Positions 52,317 through 54,169 of a DNA stretch of 54,169 nucleotides are shown piece by piece; positions within the stretch are counted from its first letter, which is position 1; every line of letters starts with the position of its first letter. The stretch is taken from the NCBI GenBank assembly GCA_964344785.1, contig CAYFOR010000005.1, positions 1 to 54,169 on the forward strand. Direction: 5' to 3'. The position numbers were made by a program, and so were the translations under genes. The notes below the pieces were generated by a model. That model saw only the letters and a list, made by a program, of their open reading frames with translations. It was not told the DNA's origin and did no database searches. Source of the stretch: Thiopontia sp964344785 (GTDB taxonomy: Bacteria > Pseudomonadota > Gammaproteobacteria > GCF-002020875).

Positions 52317-52406
52317 CTTGAATAACCTGTGCTCGTTCCAGTGAAAAGATGGAGAATTCTATCAAAAAGGACCGTTGGACCGAATATCATCTGAACAGTG
52401 GGAAAA

Positions 52407-53375
52407 ATGAACGAGATCACAAACTCAACCAGCGATGAGTATCCGTTGATTCTGGGGGTAAGCAGTTGTCTGATGGGTGAAACTGTACGCTATGATGGCG
52501 GGCACAAGCGGAACCATTTCGTGATGGATATCCTCGCCCGATATACCACGCTTCGCCCCTACTGCCCCGAGGTTGCAATCGGACTTGGTGTTCCACGCCC
52601 TCCGATCCATCTACGTCTGGTAGAAGATGAGGTACGACTGCTCGATCTCAAATACGGAAAGCAGGATTTCACGACGGCCATGCGTGAGCAATCAACCCAC
52701 TACTGCAACGGCCTCGGTGATCTCTCCGGCTACATCCTCAAAAGCCGGTCACCAAGCTGTGGAATGGAAAGGGTCAAACTGTTCAATCACTCGGAAAACA
52801 GTATCCGGAGTGGCATCGGCCTATTCGCGGAAACCTTGATAAAGCACCACCCTTATCTCCCTGTGGAGGAGGAGGGTCGTCTGGATGATGCTGCCATTCG
52901 TGAAAATTTCATTGAGAGAATATTCACTTACCGCCGTTGGCACACGATGCAACGGGAGGATCTTTCGGTCCACGGACTGATGAAGTTTCACAGATCCCAC
53001 AAATTTATCCTGCAGTCACACCATGAAGAGATTTACCGTGAACTGGGAAAACTGGTTGCCTCAACAGACAGCAGCAACCTGCTGAAGCGATCAGAGCAAT
53101 ACCTATCCCTGTTCACTCGGGCGATGAAGCAGCAGGCCACCCGAAAACAGCATCTTAACGTACTACAGCACATCCTCGGATTCCTCAAAAAAGAGCTGGA
53201 TCACAAGGACAAACAGGAACTGCTGGAACTGTTTGATCGCTATGCCAGAGGACTGGTTCCACTGATTGTCCCCATCACACTGCTCAGACATCATCTACGC
53301 AGACATCCGCAACACTATATCGAGGAGCAGTACTATCTTGATCCCTACCCTCAGGAGTTGATGTCGAGAAATTGA
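52407..53375 (+). CDS. DUF523 (TudS-like) and DUF1722 fusion protein
   Basis: This 322-residue protein has an N-terminal DUF523 domain with three conserved cysteines (VSSCLMGE, PYCPEV, SRSPSCGM) and a C-terminal DUF1722 domain from about residue 185 with FHRSHKFILQSHH. DUF523 includes TudS thiouracil desulfurases, which use a 4Fe-4S cluster bound by three cysteines, so a desulfurase role is plausible. DUF1722 has no known function. ATG 52407 is chosen over GTG 52398. The gene is divergent from argC. Confidence 0.85.
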   Translation: MNEITNSTSDEYPLILGVSSCLMGETVRYDGGHKRNHFVMDILARYTTLRPYCPEVAIGLGVPRPPIHLRLVEDEVRLLDLKYGKQDFTTAMREQSTHYCNGLGDLSGYILKSRSPSCGMERVKLFNHSENSIRSGIGLFAETLIKHHPYLPVEEEGRLDDAAIRENFIERIFTYRRWHTMQREDLSVHGLMKFHRSHKFILQSHHEEIYRELGKLVASTDSSNLLKRSEQYLSLFTRAMKQQATRKQHLNVLQHILGFLKKELDHKDKQELLELFDRYARGLVPLIVPITLLRHHLRRHPQHYIEEQYYLDPYPQELMSRN

Positions 53376-53469
53376 GAAATCATGCCTGAAGGCAGCAGAC
53401 GTGAGCACCAGGAATCAGCATTGAGGGGCTGCAAACGCCTCTCTGAAAAAAGGTTCGAGAAAACGGTAA

Positions 53470-53994
53470 TCAGAAAAACTCGATATCACCCTCTTCCACA
53501 TCACGCTGGGTAACCGCTCTCACTTCCGGAACCGTCATTGAAGCAACATTGATCAGCATCTCATTCATCAGGGAGATTGCGGTCACGGTGTCCAGTTCAT
53601 CAGAGTCCACCAGCTTATGTACATCCTGACCAATCTGTTCAATCTGTACCAGCTTGTTCCTGCAATGGGCGATCAACTGCTGCAGCATATCCTGGGTCTG
53701 CATCGAACGAGCCATCTGCCCCTGAAAAGTGAGGAACTCTTCATAGTGTCCATGGAGGCGATCCGAATACTCGGCCAATTCCGAACCACCCCCCATACGC
53801 TCCAGCTCACCGGCCATATCCCCCACCCCATCAAAGAGTTCGGTCGTTCGGTCAACCGCATCAAACATCTTGTCGTTGGCATCTGTTGATAGGGACAGAA
53901 TCTGTGTCAGCGATGCATCGATCTCGGCCAGTTCATGGTTGATCAACCCATTCAGGGAACGGACTGTTGTTATCAAGGTATTATTACCACTCAT
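53470..53994 (-). CDS. CheZ-like helical protein
   Basis: This 174-residue, almost wholly helical protein has QTQDMLQQLIAHC near residues 97-110, matching the DxxxQ catalytic motif of CheZ/CheX CheY phosphatases, and ends in an acidic amphipathic GDIEFF tail, like the CheY-binding C terminus of CheZ. It is smaller than CheZ (about 214 residues). No chemotaxis genes are adjacent within the window. It may dephosphorylate a CheY-like receiver, for example in the pilus or flagellar system. Confidence 0.6.
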   Translation of the reverse strand: MSGNNTLITTVRSLNGLINHELAEIDASLTQILSLSTDANDKMFDAVDRTTELFDGVGDMAGELERMGGGSELAEYSDRLHGHYEEFLTFQGQMARSMQTQDMLQQLIAHCRNKLVQIEQIGQDVHKLVDSDELDTVTAISLMNEMLINVASMTVPEVRAVTQRDVEEGDIEFF

Positions 53995-54169
53995 TAGAAC
54001 TCTCTTTCAGATACTTTAGACATCACTCAACGGTCAAAAATAGCGCCTGAGGATGCGGTAACCATAAAATCAAACGGATCAATGAACCGACCATCACAGT
54101 AAATCTTATACCCATTACCACTGGTGTCCCAACGTTACAGGCCAAAAACTCATTTGACTGCATAAAACA
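53995..54169. other. Trailing non-coding stretch
   Basis: No gene is supported in the last 175 bases. The part next to the CheZ-like gene probably holds its promoter; TTGACC on the minus strand near 54034 is a possible -35, with no good -10. Confidence 0.3.

Overview
The window looks like a chromosomal contig from a chemolithoautotrophic, sulfur-oxidising gammaproteobacterium. Three gene sets point that way: dissimilatory sulfate adenylyltransferase with APS reductase (sat-aprB-aprA), a bacterial-type phosphoribulokinase, and a pyrophosphate-based glycolytic module (PPi-PFK, membrane H+-PPase, soluble PPase). This combination is known from thiotrophic symbionts and their free-living relatives (Endoriftia, Thiodiazotropha, Sedimenticola types). 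A complete nitric oxide reductase locus and a NarX-like sensor indicate nitrate or NO respiration. The assignment is inferred from gene content only. There are no phage genes, transposases, rRNA genes or CRISPR arrays. One 100-N assembly gap lies at 44544-44643.

Layout. 247-6589: NO reductase locus norE1-norF1-norC-norB-(terminator)-norE2-norF2-norQ-norD, with a candidate FNR/DNR box in front of norC. 6897-9276: small membrane protein, tRNA-Gln(CUG), rpsI-rplM, an alpha/beta hydrolase and a thioredoxin-like [2Fe-2S] ferredoxin. 9323-12245: GlcF-like Fe-S protein, prk, TauE/SafE permease. 12314-17116: argB, pmm/pgm, dut, coaBC and, divergently, radC. 17103-23179: pilin-related genes (fimT-like, pilE-like, pilC, pilD) interleaved with ispH, fkpB, coaE and zapD. 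23224-29095: Na/Pi cotransporter, Nudix-ThiE fusion, argJ and two cysteine-rich proteins. 29381-33231: aprA, aprB and sat on the minus strand. 33586-36379: four-cysteine unknown protein, MoaD-like protein lacking its Gly-Gly tail, iscU, a structured intergenic region and an orphan NarX-like kinase. 36487-38256: glnK-amt behind a candidate sigma-54 promoter. 38600-44329: hrpA, a 138-bp palindromic element, a two-domain kinase and a small unknown protein. 44409-50841: adenylate-kinase-like protein with a histone-H1-like lysine tail, an unknown protein, pfp, hppA, ppa and a phosphoesterase. 50854-53994: erpA, argC, a TudS-like/DUF1722 protein and a CheZ-like protein.

How it fits together. Sat/Apr would oxidise sulfite through APS, producing ATP while consuming PPi. 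Prk commits carbon to the Calvin cycle. PPi-PFK, H+-PPase and PPase would recycle PPi formed by biosynthesis. Nor would remove NO made during nitrate respiration. GlnK-Amt handles ammonium.

The most unusual feature is the adenylate-kinase-like gene. An ideal ribosome-binding site and ATG lie in frame at the start of its lysine/alanine repeat tail, so one gene may make both a fused enzyme and a free histone-like DNA-binding protein. Other points of interest are two norEF pairs flanking norCB, a MoaD-like protein without the sulfur-carrier C terminus beside a lone iscU, a structured and possibly RNA-encoding region upstream of the NarX-like kinase, and the 138-bp palindrome.
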